Shown here one piece after another: positions 1 to 8,752 of a stretch of 54,752 bases of DNA. Within the stretch, counting starts at the first letter, position 1. Each line of letters begins with the position of its first letter. A program made the position numbers and the translations under genes. Below the pieces are notes generated by a model. That model saw only the letters and a list, made by a program, of their open reading frames with translations. It was not told where the DNA came from and ran no database searches. Origin of the DNA: a virus; IMG/VR virus record IMGVR_UViG_3300032223_000633, positions 1-54,752 of that record; one strand, given 5' to 3'.

Positions 1-174
1 AGTTACATTAACTTTACTTTCCGAACTACTGGCAAGCATATCTTTAAGAGAACGAAGAAAATTAATAGCAGCTTTAGAACCAGCAACACCATTATTTAAT
101 ACTTCATCTTCTAAATGTTCTAGATGAACATTTTTGCCTTCTTTTGATTCGTTTATAAATTCTATGAATTTCAT
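1..174 (-). CDS. N-terminal fragment of a conserved phage protein (DUF6267-like?), runs off the left edge
   Basis: The first 58 codons of a minus-strand gene lie in the window; the rest is beyond base 1. Its ATG at 174-172 overlaps the stop of the preceding gene (ATGA), so the two are probably translationally coupled. The visible part has the segment HLEHLEDEVLNNGVAG followed by AAINFLRSLKDMLA. This resembles, from memory, the N-terminus of a protein common in T4-like phages of aquatic bacteria and annotated as DUF6267. The family assignment needs a search. No function can be read from this fragment. Confidence 0.6.
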   Translation of the reverse strand, partial: MKFIEFINESKEGKNVHLEHLEDEVLNNGVAGSKAAINFLRSLKDMLASSSESKVNVT

Positions 175-893
175 TTTAAGAATGGATTCTTTTTTCTTGT
201 TCCGGGTTTAACAGAATACTTACTATCTGGCATATCTGCAATTTTAATTTCAGCTTGAACTTCATAAAATTCCGATCTAGTTGCAACACGAACTTTAAAA
301 TCTCCTTTACCACTAAGTAAAGGAATTGTAGAACCTAATTCAAATGGATCTGTATTTGAGATTCTATAAAAATCATCACCTGCTTGCATATAATAAGCAG
401 GTTCTGCTTTACCTTCAGTATAATGTTCAGTTACAATTTTTCCTAAATTCATGTTAGCTTTATTAGCAATATATCTATTCACATTTGGTTGATCAAAAAA
501 TCTTTTCATGACTTCAAGTGGAACTGCACCTTCTTCTTTTAAACCACCTTTAGTAGTAGGAATCTTTAATGATTTAAAAGGAATACCAGAGAAAGCGGAA
601 ATACTTTTTAAGAAAATTTTAGTCTTTGGATCACTATTTAAAATATTTACTGCTGCTTTTGCTGATGGAGTTTTGTATGTTGTTTTCCATTCGCCATTCT
701 CATAATAAACTCTTGGATTTGAAAGATTATCAGTGTGATTCATCTTAACTTCCATCCAATGAGATACTTTATTGTAAGTAATTTTTACATCTGCATAAGC
801 AGTATCTCCTGGTGGTCTTACTGCTTTAACACCAGGAATCTTATTTACATTTTTGGCAACATCTTTTTCATATTTATCTGAAGCTGAACTCAT
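171..893 (-). CDS. Hypothetical protein with a possible PD-(D/E)XK nuclease core
   Basis: A 240-residue protein. Residues 28-50 contain PGD, then YADVKI, then WMEVKM. The order Asp (30 or 35), Glu48-Val-Lys50 fits the PD-(D/E)XK nuclease metal site, with short beta strands around it. That is motif reading only, and the rest of the protein is not recognised. The start at 893 has a good Shine-Dalgarno (GGAG) seven bases upstream. It has its own overlapping early and late promoter elements (915-948) and lies directly downstream of a DNA methyltransferase gene. That neighbourhood would suit a nuclease whose action is limited by methylation, or one that degrades host DNA. Both roles are inference. 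Confidence 0.6.
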   Translation of the reverse strand: MSSASDKYEKDVAKNVNKIPGVKAVRPPGDTAYADVKITYNKVSHWMEVKMNHTDNLSNPRVYYENGEWKTTYKTPSAKAAVNILNSDPKTKIFLKSISAFSGIPFKSLKIPTTKGGLKEEGAVPLEVMKRFFDQPNVNRYIANKANMNLGKIVTEHYTEGKAEPAYYMQAGDDFYRISNTDPFELGSTIPLLSGKGDFKVRVATRSEFYEVQAEIKIADMPDSKYSVKPGTRKKNPFLK

Positions 894-914
894 ACATATC
901 TCCGAATTATCAAT

Positions 915-922
915 TATTTATA
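915..922 (-). promoter_or_regulatory. Late promoter box TATAAATA
   Basis: A perfect T4-type late -10 box on the minus strand, with a predicted start near 909, about 16 nt before the ATG at 893. It overlaps the -10 of a sigma70 promoter, so the gene could be read both early and late. Confidence 0.65.
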
Positions 923-948
923 ATAACAAAATTACCTTTTAATGTCAA
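920..948 (-). promoter_or_regulatory. Sigma70-type promoter (TTGACA-17-TATTAT)
   Basis: Minus-strand -35 TTGACA at 948-943, 17 nt spacer, -10 TATTAT at 925-920. The -35 lies over the last codons of the upstream methyltransferase gene. It would drive the gene starting at 893 early in infection. Confidence 0.6.
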
Positions 949-2228
949 GCAAAAAACTTAGATAAATCATTTTTCTCAATATAATTAGAATTACCTTTCT
1001 TAAATACCCATATTGGTTCAATGAAAATGTCTTTTAACTCCGCTGCATTAGGTCTTGCCATCATCCTCATACCAATTTTACCAATATAATGTGAACTTTC
1101 AAATGAACAAAAATGATTTACCATATCATCACATAACGGCAATCTTTTAGACCCTCTACTTTTAGGTTCAATTATGTTTATCATCATATACCCATTATTC
1201 TTTATAGTTTTCCATACCATCTCTGTTACTTTGAAAAAGAAATCATATTTCCAACCATTAAATGAATTGTATCTAGACCAAGATTGATTAGATACTTTAT
1301 CAGTATCAGATGCATACTTTTCAGTTTCAAAATAAGGAGGTGATGTAAAATAGAAATCAAATGTATCTACATATAAATTCCAATCTACATCTTCAGAAGG
1401 TAAGTTCCATATCTTAACTGTCTTTTTACCTATACATTCAAAATAGTTTTCAGTTTCAATCAACTTTGGTTTGCCACCAAGCATCTTTTCATATTCTAAA
1501 CATTGCTTTTTATATACTTCAAATACATCAGGATTAGGATCACAACCAACATATAACTTTGTTGATGATGTTGCATAGAAACCTGCTAATCTATCACCCC
1601 ACCCACATGAAGTATCTAATACATTAACAGCATCGTGTTTCTCATATAGTGCTTTTGCTACAGATGGTTTGAATTGTGTTGCAGTATATGTACCTAATCT
1701 AAAACCATCTCTAAAGGTAGTTTCATCTACATCTTTATCCATCATTACACCAGGACGCCAAAATATCCAATTCATTCCACTCAAGTGTCTACTAGCAACA
1801 GAACTATCTCTAGTATGCCATATGTCCATTGGTGCGGCTTCTTTATTTGATCCACATCTCAACCTATTCTCTTGTTGAAAATAATCACTTACGTCATTAT
1901 ATGCATGTGATATATCAATAACACCTAATGGAGAATCTGAATACTTATATTTGTAATCATACCGTTCTTTAACTACAGAGTAATCTTTGTATTCTTCTAA
2001 ATGAGATTTCTTACTGAATTTTACAAATAAATCTTTCATCCTATATTCATCAATAACTCTTGTTGGAAAAGGTATATTGTTTTTATGAACATATTCTGTT
2101 AATGATTGTCTAATATCATCTTTATCATGTAACTGAATAAACTCTAACCAATTCTTATTACTAATCTTTGGTATACCACGTTCATCACAGTTGTTGGCAA
2201 AGTATTTTACTATCTCTTCTTTTATCAT
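945..2228 (-). CDS. DNA methyltransferase (SPPY motif IV), copy 1
   Basis: A 427-residue SAM-dependent DNA methyltransferase of the amino-methylating (N4-cytosine or N6-adenine) type. Motif I is VLDTSCGWGDRLAGF at about residues 203-217. An acidic GCDPNP follows at 228-233 and the catalytic motif TSPPYF at 295-300. The order motif I then motif IV, with a roughly 200-residue N-terminal region, matches the protein at 17467-19056, which has the same landmarks; the two look like distant paralogues. The ATG overlaps the stop of the gp41 helicase gene (ATGA), so it sits at the end of the replication operon. It probably marks phage DNA against host restriction or for its own regulation; the target sequence cannot be predicted. 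Confidence 0.85.
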   Translation of the reverse strand: MIKEEIVKYFANNCDERGIPKISNKNWLEFIQLHDKDDIRQSLTEYVHKNNIPFPTRVIDEYRMKDLFVKFSKKSHLEEYKDYSVVKERYDYKYKYSDSPLGVIDISHAYNDVSDYFQQENRLRCGSNKEAAPMDIWHTRDSSVASRHLSGMNWIFWRPGVMMDKDVDETTFRDGFRLGTYTATQFKPSVAKALYEKHDAVNVLDTSCGWGDRLAGFYATSSTKLYVGCDPNPDVFEVYKKQCLEYEKMLGGKPKLIETENYFECIGKKTVKIWNLPSEDVDWNLYVDTFDFYFTSPPYFETEKYASDTDKVSNQSWSRYNSFNGWKYDFFFKVTEMVWKTIKNNGYMMINIIEPKSRGSKRLPLCDDMVNHFCSFESSHYIGKIGMRMMARPNAAELKDIFIEPIWVFKKGNSNYIEKNDLSKFFA

Positions 2229-3622
2229 ACTTTAAGTCCACCAAATCTTGCTTTGAAATTATGTCTTGAATTGGATTCAAATTTATTAATTGGTGGATCA
2301 TCTTGACCAGAATCAGATAGTTGTTGTGCATTAGATTCAACATCATATAGTCGCATCTTTGCTTTATCTACACCAACAACAAACTTCTTATTAGTACCAG
2401 GATCACCATAACGATTCTTCAATTGTTTTACCATAATCTGATTCAACTGTTCTAATTCTTCAGTTGATATCAATGCAAACATAAAGTCTGCAGTTGCAGG
2501 TAAACCAAAACTCTCACTTGTATCAGTCAAATCTACATCACTATTACTGAAACCACTTCTTGTTGTTTGTGTTGCAGATACAATAGGCACATTAAACTCT
2601 ACTGCAAGTCCTCTCAACTCTTCTGCAATAGCTTTAATATACGTATAAGAATTAACAGATGAACCCATCTTCATTCTTGATGAACAACAGATATTCAAAT
2701 AATCAATAAAGATAATATCTGGAAAGAAACTTTTCTTCAATCTTAACTCATTCAATAAAGACCTAAAGTGTCCAGCATGTGCAGATGCAGTTGGATATTC
2801 TTTAATGATTAACTTGCCTTGAGTCTTGTTTCTCAATACAGAAAACTTTCTTTCATAATCATCTTTAGAGATTACATGCAATTCATCCATTGTTACATTC
2901 AATAGATTAGCATCAATTCGTTCTGCAATCTTTTCTTCTGCCATTTCCATTGTAATATACAAAACATTATTACCCTGAGATATACATGCAGATGACATAT
3001 GACACATAAACAAAGATTTACCTACACCAGTACCAGCAAGTGCAATGTTCAATGTCTTTTGTGGCAAACCACCTTTAGTAATCTTATTGAAATATTCAAG
3101 ATCAAACTTAATCTTTTGTTCTTTACGATGATAGAAATCAAATCGTGAATCAGCATCATTGATATAATCATGACCCACATGAGAATCAAACGATACACCT
3201 AATGCATTGGACAATAACTCAGGTATTTGTCCTTTACTTAATGTTTTAGATTTGTTATCAAGAATCTGCACTGATTCCATGATTGCATTATAGATTGCTT
3301 TGTCTTGGCAAAACTTTTCAGTTTGTTCAATCAACCATTCTGTGGGTGTTACTTCTTCTTTTGATTGTTGAATATCATTAAGCAATTCTAGTGCAGATTT
3401 AACTTGTTCTTCGGTAAGTGTTTTCTTTTCTGTGAAATTAATTACTAGTGCTTCGTAGGTGGGAAGATTCTTATATTTGTTTACATAATCATGTATTTCT
3501 TTGAATACATTCTTTTCATTGTTATCTGAGAAATAGTCATGGAATATAAATGGTAATACTTTTCGTGTATAGTCCTCGTTATAAACTAAATTCTTCAGTA
3601 TTGTTTGTTCTAGTCTGTTCAT
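2225..3622 (-). CDS. gp41: Replicative DNA helicase (T4 gp41, DnaB-like)
   Basis: A 465-residue hexameric 5'-3' helicase of the DnaB/RecA-fold family, close to T4 gp41 in length (475). An N-terminal helical domain (about 1-150) precedes the ATPase domain. Walker A is LAGTGVGKSLF near 195-205, and the Walker B-like strand is PDIIFIDYLNI. It unwinds DNA ahead of the phage polymerase. It is encoded downstream of uvsX and a small conserved protein, the T4 order uvsX-40-41. Its first 44 bases overlap the preceding gene in another frame, and its end overlaps the methyltransferase start, indicating tight coupling. Confidence 0.95.
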   Translation of the reverse strand: MNRLEQTILKNLVYNEDYTRKVLPFIFHDYFSDNNEKNVFKEIHDYVNKYKNLPTYEALVINFTEKKTLTEEQVKSALELLNDIQQSKEEVTPTEWLIEQTEKFCQDKAIYNAIMESVQILDNKSKTLSKGQIPELLSNALGVSFDSHVGHDYINDADSRFDFYHRKEQKIKFDLEYFNKITKGGLPQKTLNIALAGTGVGKSLFMCHMSSACISQGNNVLYITMEMAEEKIAERIDANLLNVTMDELHVISKDDYERKFSVLRNKTQGKLIIKEYPTASAHAGHFRSLLNELRLKKSFFPDIIFIDYLNICCSSRMKMGSSVNSYTYIKAIAEELRGLAVEFNVPIVSATQTTRSGFSNSDVDLTDTSESFGLPATADFMFALISTEELEQLNQIMVKQLKNRYGDPGTNKKFVVGVDKAKMRLYDVESNAQQLSDSGQDDPPINKFESNSRHNFKARFGGLKV

Positions 3623-3926
3623 TTGTTTCCAATAATTCTGTTAGTATGTCACCCATAATTATAACAAAATTCTGATCATTACGCAAGGTTTCTTCGTCAT
3701 GATTACCAGAATATTCTATACCATAGGTAAACTTTAATCTCGCAAAAGTACCTTCTTCTACAACTTGTGCCGTTTTATAATAATAAATCACTCCCTGATA
3801 TACACCCTTTAACAGATGTATACCAGTGAGATCAGAATCAGGAAAGTTATAGAGTTGGTAATCAATACCTTCTTTAGGCTTCTTCGGTTTCTTCCAGAAC
3901 AGGAGTTTGTCCCATAATGTTGCCAT
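3579..3926 (-). CDS. Conserved hypothetical protein between uvsX and gp41
   Basis: A protein of about 115 residues whose position matches a small gene found between uvsX and gp41 in T4-like phages of aquatic bacteria. Two ATGs are possible, at 3938 and 3926. The second (MATLWDKLLFWKKPKKPKEG) is preferred because a GGGA sits at a suitable distance before it. The N-terminus is basic, the middle is beta-rich, and the C-terminus is acidic and polar. The gene overlaps uvsX upstream by about 50 bases and gp41 downstream by 44. No domain is recognised. T4 has gene 40 at this place, but no similarity to gp40 is claimed. Confidence 0.7.
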   Translation of the reverse strand: MATLWDKLLFWKKPKKPKEGIDYQLYNFPDSDLTGIHLLKGVYQGVIYYYKTAQVVEEGTFARLKFTYGIEYSGNHDEETLRNDQNFVIIMGDILTELLETNEQTRTNNTEEFSL

Positions 3927-4929
3927 ATGCAATCCCATATTTTTGTTTTACGAATTCTTTGAAATCTTTATCCATTAGAATAGGATCCCAAAACTCTGCA
4001 TTTTGTGTTGCAGTCAATCTATGTTTATCGCCAATCTCACCAGTTTCACGATTGACTTTTGAATACCAACCATTAGAAGGTTTAGTTACGTGACCACTTT
4101 CAAGTGCAATATCAAGCAGACCAGACCAACGACTGATACCACCGTCAAAAGATACGTTAATAGGGATTTTAGATTTTTCTTTGACATATCTACTCTTTTC
4201 TACATTAATAATAAAATTGTACCCAATTACTTCAGTACCTTCTTTTTCTTGTTGACGACCAATGATGTATATATTGTCGGCAGAATAATATGAACCTGTA
4301 CCACCACCAACAATATCTTTAGGAAACAAACCAATTTCTTTGTATGTATGATTAACAACAATCATAGGAATATCTTTGAGATTTAAATGCGGTGTGACCA
4401 TACGAAACAAACTCTTAACTTGTTTTGCCCGACTCATATCTGCAACTGATTTACCTTCAAGTGCATCTTCAACTTCTTTTTTTGATGCAAGATTACCAAT
4501 TGAATCTAATATGATGATTAGTTTATCACCACGATCTACATCTTGTAATTGTTGCATGATATCAAACTTTAATTGTTCAATATCAGTTAAAGGTGTATGT
4601 AATACTCTTGATTGGTCAATCTCAAATGTTTCAAAGTATTTAATTGGAGTACCAAACTCTGAATCATAGAACAACAATATTGCTTCTGGATACTTATCCA
4701 TGTATGCTTTTGCCATCAATAGACTAAATGCAGTCTTAAAATGTTTTGATGGACCTGCCCACATAGTAAGACCAGGAATTAAACCACCATCAAGTGAACC
4801 AGATAATGCTACATTAATCATTGGTACTCTTGTTGGTACAAAATCTTTTTCAGTAAAGAATTTTGATTTGTCTAGAATAGCACTATCTTTAATTGTGGTA
4901 TTCTTTTTTAATTTATCAAGTAAACTCAT
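3874..4929 (-). CDS. uvsX: UvsX recombinase (RecA-like)
   Basis: A 351-residue RecA-family strand-exchange protein. Walker A is GPSKHFKT at 59-66, the characteristic UvsX variant of the P-loop, and Walker B is KLIIILDSIG. It forms filaments on single-stranded DNA and starts recombination-dependent replication with UvsY, gp46/47 and UvsW, all encoded in this window. It is shorter than T4 UvsX (about 390) at the C-terminus. It follows the DNA polymerase gene by 11 bases, with a Shine-Dalgarno (GAGGAT) just before its ATG. Confidence 0.95.
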   Translation of the reverse strand: MSLLDKLKKNTTIKDSAILDKSKFFTEKDFVPTRVPMINVALSGSLDGGLIPGLTMWAGPSKHFKTAFSLLMAKAYMDKYPEAILLFYDSEFGTPIKYFETFEIDQSRVLHTPLTDIEQLKFDIMQQLQDVDRGDKLIIILDSIGNLASKKEVEDALEGKSVADMSRAKQVKSLFRMVTPHLNLKDIPMIVVNHTYKEIGLFPKDIVGGGTGSYYSADNIYIIGRQQEKEGTEVIGYNFIINVEKSRYVKEKSKIPINVSFDGGISRWSGLLDIALESGHVTKPSNGWYSKVNRETGEIGDKHRLTATQNAEFWDPILMDKDFKEFVKQKYGIAYGNIMGQTPVLEETEEA

Positions 4930-4940
4930 ATCATCCTCAT

Positions 4941-7475
4941 TTATAAAAAGAAACTATCAAGTGAATTTGTTTTTTCTGCTTCCCAATTAAGACAATTCAA
5001 AATAATCTTAACAGGTTCTAGGTATGCTTTTTCAAATTGTGTATCATAATCTATGTAGTTCTCTAACTTGAATTCTGAAGGTAATCTTGATGGATAAGAT
5101 ATAACAGTATCCTTAAATGGATTAGGTTGTTTAAGATAAGTAAATTTTATCTTCTCACCTTCTTGTATTAATGGATACTTCTTTGTTAAACCCAACTTCT
5201 CTAGATTGTGATTATAGATTATGGCACCTTTAACATGAATTGGTGTGCCTTTCTTATACATTGTAGTCTTATCAGAATATTGTTTAAGACCATTCATACC
5301 TCTTGGAAAAGATATCTCTTCAGGTGGTAATGATTTGAAATCTTTTCTAAACTTCGCAATGAATGATTGCACATCAGATTCAGTACCATTAATCATTAGT
5401 TTAATAGTATCAGACATTTTACCACGGATAGATTGAGGTGTTGAAGATTTAACCATTTCAAGTCCCATAACTTTCATGTGAGGTTCATTATACTGAACAC
5501 CCTCATTGTTATAGACATTCATAATATATCTTTTCTTTGCAGTCCAAATACCTTTGTTTGCAAGTGCTTCACGTTTCATTTGCATTTTTTGTTCGAAGGC
5601 GTGGACATAATCAGCAAGCTCTTTATAACTTTCATCAATAAAAGGTTGTATCTTATCTTCACATACACGGTCCATGAAGGCAATGACATTCTTAATATCA
5701 CTTGTTTCAGGATGCACTTTCTTAACAAGTTCACTAAGACGGAGATATATTGAATCTGTATCCGAAGCAATAACATAATCTTTTTCCGTTTTCAATAGTT
5801 GGTTCATGTATTGATTTAACTTGTTTTCAATCCATCTTATACTTAGTTGACCTGCAGATGTAACTCCTAACGCCATACGTAGGTCATAAAAACGAAAATA
5901 CTGACTTCCCAAAGCGCCATAGGCTGAATTAAGACCAACTTTCTTAGCCAGTTGTAGATTATTGTATCTCGCAATTCGTTTTTCAATTTCATATTTTTTA
6001 GATTCATCTTTTTCATTCTCATAATCTTGTTGTGCCTTCAACATCATATTCTTAAACTTCTTTCTATCCTCATACATATCTTGCAACATGTTAGGTAAGA
6101 AACCACGAATCTTTGTATTAAAGAATTGTCCATTAGGTGTTAATGTTGCACCTTCAATGCTATCTAAATCAATTTCTTTATTCAGCATCTTATCAACAGT
6201 TACACCTTTAGATATAACATCTCGCATTTTTACACTATAATCTTTAGGATCAATAACTGTTTCAGGTGAGATATTGTATTGCATCATCAAATGTGGATAC
6301 AAACTATTCAAGTCAAATGATGCAACCCATTCATGCATACCAATCTGTGGGTCTTTAACATATGCACCTTCAAATCTTCCATCCTTACTTGTATGGACAT
6401 TAGGCGGAACAATAATGTTTCTATTCAACAGATAACCATACGTCATTGCATCCCACATACGAGTCTGTGCAAAGATATCATTATAGTTTGTCTTAGTATC
6501 ATACGCAAGAGTAAGACCCAATTCAATCAACTTTAATTTATCTTCCAGTTTAAGAATCAACTCAACATCTTTAATATTATACTCAATAAACTTTTGATAG
6601 TTTAACCGATATAGTTGATGTAGATTTTCAAATTCATCATATGATATTTTACCTTCACCCAATTCAACCTGTGCAATACTATCTAAACGATATGACTCCT
6701 GTGATTTGCCACCAGGTGCATACCATCTATACAATTCAATATAATCAAGTGTTGCAACACCATTGATATCATATGCAATATTTGTTTTTTGCATTGCATA
6801 AACTTCACGTTCAGTAATCATATTCCATGGTGATAGTTTTTTTTCTGTATTCTCACCTAGAATCTTTCTGAATCTATTAATAAGATATGGTATATCAAAG
6901 AATTTAATGTTCCAACCACTTACAACATCAGGACAATTTGCTTGCCAATCTTCAAGAAATCGTTTACATAAATTATATTCATCACGGCATTTAATATAAG
7001 TTACAGTTTCATCATAGTTATTGTAATCACCACAACCATATACTTTAGTTTCGCCACCCATGTATTTAATACAAATTGCAGTGATGGGTTCAGATGCAAT
7101 ATAGGGATCGGGAAATCCATTCTCTGATCCAACTTCAATATCAATAACTGCAACTTTTACTTTATCTTGATCCCATTCAATATCACCTTTGAAATTCTCT
7201 GCAATGAAAGCATATTCAAAACGTGAATTACCATATACTTTGAAATTTTCTACTTGATCGTAATTCTTAATAAAATCACGAGCCTCTTTCATAGATTCAA
7301 ATTTCAAAGGTTCGAGTGTCTCACCGTTAAGTGATTTGAATTTTGATTGTTTATTTGACTGTAAATACAAAGTAGGAGTATATGCTACTTTAAGACATAC
7401 ACTCCTACCATTCTTTACACCACGATACAGGATGTTGTTACCAACAGCCAATACACTAGTATAAAAATCTGCCAT
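4941..7475 (-). CDS. gp43: DNA polymerase, family B (T4 gp43)
   Basis: An 844-residue replicative polymerase with 3'-5' exonuclease. Exo I is VAVIDIEVGSENG with Asp112 and Glu114, the same numbering as T4 gp43. Exo II is VVSGWNIKFFDIPYL. Polymerase motif A is FDLNSLYPHLMMQYN, motif B is KKVGLNSAYGALG, and motif C is ASDTDSIYLRL with the catalytic DTD. All catalytic residues are present. The ATG overlaps the stop of the upstream Sm-like gene by one base (TAATG). Sliding clamp, clamp loader and RegA are encoded just upstream, as in T4. Confidence 0.97.
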   Translation of the reverse strand: MADFYTSVLAVGNNILYRGVKNGRSVCLKVAYTPTLYLQSNKQSKFKSLNGETLEPLKFESMKEARDFIKNYDQVENFKVYGNSRFEYAFIAENFKGDIEWDQDKVKVAVIDIEVGSENGFPDPYIASEPITAICIKYMGGETKVYGCGDYNNYDETVTYIKCRDEYNLCKRFLEDWQANCPDVVSGWNIKFFDIPYLINRFRKILGENTEKKLSPWNMITEREVYAMQKTNIAYDINGVATLDYIELYRWYAPGGKSQESYRLDSIAQVELGEGKISYDEFENLHQLYRLNYQKFIEYNIKDVELILKLEDKLKLIELGLTLAYDTKTNYNDIFAQTRMWDAMTYGYLLNRNIIVPPNVHTSKDGRFEGAYVKDPQIGMHEWVASFDLNSLYPHLMMQYNISPETVIDPKDYSVKMRDVISKGVTVDKMLNKEIDLDSIEGATLTPNGQFFNTKIRGFLPNMLQDMYEDRKKFKNMMLKAQQDYENEKDESKKYEIEKRIARYNNLQLAKKVGLNSAYGALGSQYFRFYDLRMALGVTSAGQLSIRWIENKLNQYMNQLLKTEKDYVIASDTDSIYLRLSELVKKVHPETSDIKNVIAFMDRVCEDKIQPFIDESYKELADYVHAFEQKMQMKREALANKGIWTAKKRYIMNVYNNEGVQYNEPHMKVMGLEMVKSSTPQSIRGKMSDTIKLMINGTESDVQSFIAKFRKDFKSLPPEEISFPRGMNGLKQYSDKTTMYKKGTPIHVKGAIIYNHNLEKLGLTKKYPLIQEGEKIKFTYLKQPNPFKDTVISYPSRLPSEFKLENYIDYDTQFEKAYLEPVKIILNCLNWEAEKTNSLDSFFL

Positions 7476-7774
7476 TATAATTTAAGAATACTTGGATCTG
7501 CGATTTGAATTCCTGATCCAAAATACTTATTATAAGCATTTAGAATTTCGGTTGCGGGTGTTACTAAGGTTAGAAAATCTTGATTCTCAATTGTAATACC
7601 TGTATCAAATTCTTGTGCATAAAGTAGAAAAGGAGAGAACCCAATCATACCTTCACCACTAGGAGAATTCTGCATAATGATTGCTGCAGGTTTAATAATC
7701 TTAATATAACTTGTGCCTACTTCAGTTTCAGCAATCAAATTCATACCATTTTTTAACGCAATAATTTTAATCAT
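7475..7774 (-). CDS. Small Sm-like-fold protein, copy 1 (paralogue of 24509-24940)
   Basis: A 99-residue protein that starts MIKIIALKNGMNLIAE, with alternating short beta strands (PAAIIMQ, MIGFSPFLLYA) and a hydrophobic C-terminal segment. It shares its plan with the 143-residue protein at 24509-24940. Both have an IKII..xxGxxxIA start, a P-(A/M)-x-(I/V) strand, an F.P.../W.P segment, and an ending of the type E.L..YY(N)K. Such small proteins occur beside polymerase or uvsW in marine T4-like phages and have been likened to Sm/Hfq folds; that link is from memory. RNA binding is a guess. The gene overlaps its upstream neighbour by 8 bases. Confidence 0.6.
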   Translation of the reverse strand: MIKIIALKNGMNLIAETEVGTSYIKIIKPAAIIMQNSPSGEGMIGFSPFLLYAQEFDTGITIENQDFLTLVTPATEILNAYNKYFGSGIQIADPSILKL

Positions 7775-7997
7775 ATACTTGCACCTTGTAAGAAGGATCC
7801 AATACTGTTAATGTAACCCATTTTTTTGGAAATAACATTTCACGACCACGAAAATCGTTCATGCTATAGTTAGGATCGTCAACTAGACCGATCAATTCAA
7901 CCTTATCATCAAAATCACGATAATGAAGATCATACTTAATTGCTTTAGTCAAATTCTCTTTGATTGCAATCGTCTTTGCTAATGTTCTAATATTCAT
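7767..7997 (-). CDS. Hypothetical protein, 76 residues
   Basis: The first gene of the polymerase transcription unit. A strong sigma70 promoter lies 29-57 bases upstream of its ATG. The protein begins with a basic helical stretch (about 1-20). A polar middle and FRGREMLFPKKWVTLTVLDP near the C-terminus follow. It overlaps the next gene by eight bases. No family is recognised. Its position between MazG-like and polymerase genes suggests an early DNA-metabolism role, which is inference only. Confidence 0.65.
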   Translation of the reverse strand: MNIRTLAKTIAIKENLTKAIKYDLHYRDFDDKVELIGLVDDPNYSMNDFRGREMLFPKKWVTLTVLDPSYKVQVYD

Positions 7998-8025
7998 AAA
8001 TTTTATTTCTCACAGTTAAAAAACT

Positions 8026-8054
8026 ATTATATAACGAATATGTCTGTATGTCAA
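8026..8054 (-). promoter_or_regulatory. Consensus sigma70 promoter for the polymerase operon
   Basis: Perfect TTGACA at 8054-8049, 17 nt spacer, perfect TATAAT at 8031-8026, on the minus strand. The predicted start is near 8019. It would drive the genes from 7997 through gp43, uvsX and gp41. Confidence 0.85.
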
Positions 8055-8569
8055 GACTTATTTACGTATTTACCAAAATTAGGTTCTTTCCATCCTTCTG
8101 GTTTCAAAACTTTGCCATCTTCTCTCTTTAATACCTTACCAGACTTCTGATCAATCTTTGCCAAATTGCTATTGGCAACTTCTGACCATGCACCATCTAC
8201 ATTAAAACCCTTCATCTTACAATAACCAAGTATTACCCAAATCATATCCATACAGGCATCTAATTGTTCTACATCATCATTATCCCAACGTGCTTTAATG
8301 AATTCATTATATTCTTCAGTTATAAGTTTAGAATATAACTTAACATTTTCATCTGATGGCGTTTGACCACATGCTTCTAAAAATGTAGTTACAGAAGTAT
8401 GCATCATTTCTCTACCAATTTTTTTGATGATAATTTCACCATCATCATTTTTACTGATATCTAAAACATCACCTGTAGACCAACCAACATCAGTTAAAAG
8501 ATGTTCATTTAATTCTATGATTGCATCACCATTATCACAAATGTCTAATACTTTACTTTCATAAATCAT
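8051..8569 (-). CDS. mazG: AbrB/MazE-like domain fused to MazG-like NTP pyrophosphohydrolase
   Basis: A 172-residue protein of two parts. Residues 1-52 read like a swapped-hairpin AbrB/MazE domain: a short strand, then GDAIIELNEHLLTDVGW, then STGDVLDIS and GEIIIKKI, as in bacterial transition regulators and antitoxins. Residues 55-140 look like an all-alpha MazG-type NTP pyrophosphatase, with ITEEYNEFIKA supplying the EExxE helix and LDACMDMIWVILGYC the second acidic helix. MazG-like proteins hydrolyse (d)NTPs or affect ppGpp, and phage versions are common. The ATG overlaps the stop of the 55-residue gene (ATGA). The N-terminal domain could bind DNA or mediate dimerisation. Confidence 0.75.
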   Translation of the reverse strand: MIYESKVLDICDNGDAIIELNEHLLTDVGWSTGDVLDISKNDDGEIIIKKIGREMMHTSVTTFLEACGQTPSDENVKLYSKLITEEYNEFIKARWDNDDVEQLDACMDMIWVILGYCKMKGFNVDGAWSEVANSNLAKIDQKSGKVLKREDGKVLKPEGWKEPNFGKYVNKS

Positions 8570-8733
8570 TCTTCACTCACTTTTTCTTTTTTGGTTGAGA
8601 ATCGGGCACGTTCTTTAGCAATCTGTCCTTCGATTGCAAACTTCTTATATAATGTGTATTGTTCTTGATCAAGAATAGTTGCCAATACACGTTTAGCAGG
8701 TTTATTCAACCTGAAATTTTTATCTGCTTTCAT
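8566..8733 (-). CDS. Small conserved phage protein, 55 residues
   Basis: A short basic protein starting MKADKNFRLNKPAKRVLATI and rich in Lys, Arg and Glu, mostly helical, ending STKKEKVSEE. The start at 8733 has a clear GGAGAT Shine-Dalgarno, and the stop overlaps the MazG-like start (ATGA). Its length, charge and position resemble a small protein of unknown function seen in T4-like cyanophages (from memory). Confidence 0.7.
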   Translation of the reverse strand: MKADKNFRLNKPAKRVLATILDQEQYTLYKKFAIEGQIAKERARFSTKKEKVSEE

Positions 8734-8752
8734 AATATCTCCATTTAAGGGC

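Noticed and set aside
4376-4669. Plus-strand open frame of 97 codons antisense to uvsX, and others antisense to gp43, cobT and gp22
   Set aside because: They lie wholly over well-identified minus-strand genes, have no ribosome site and no recognisable product.
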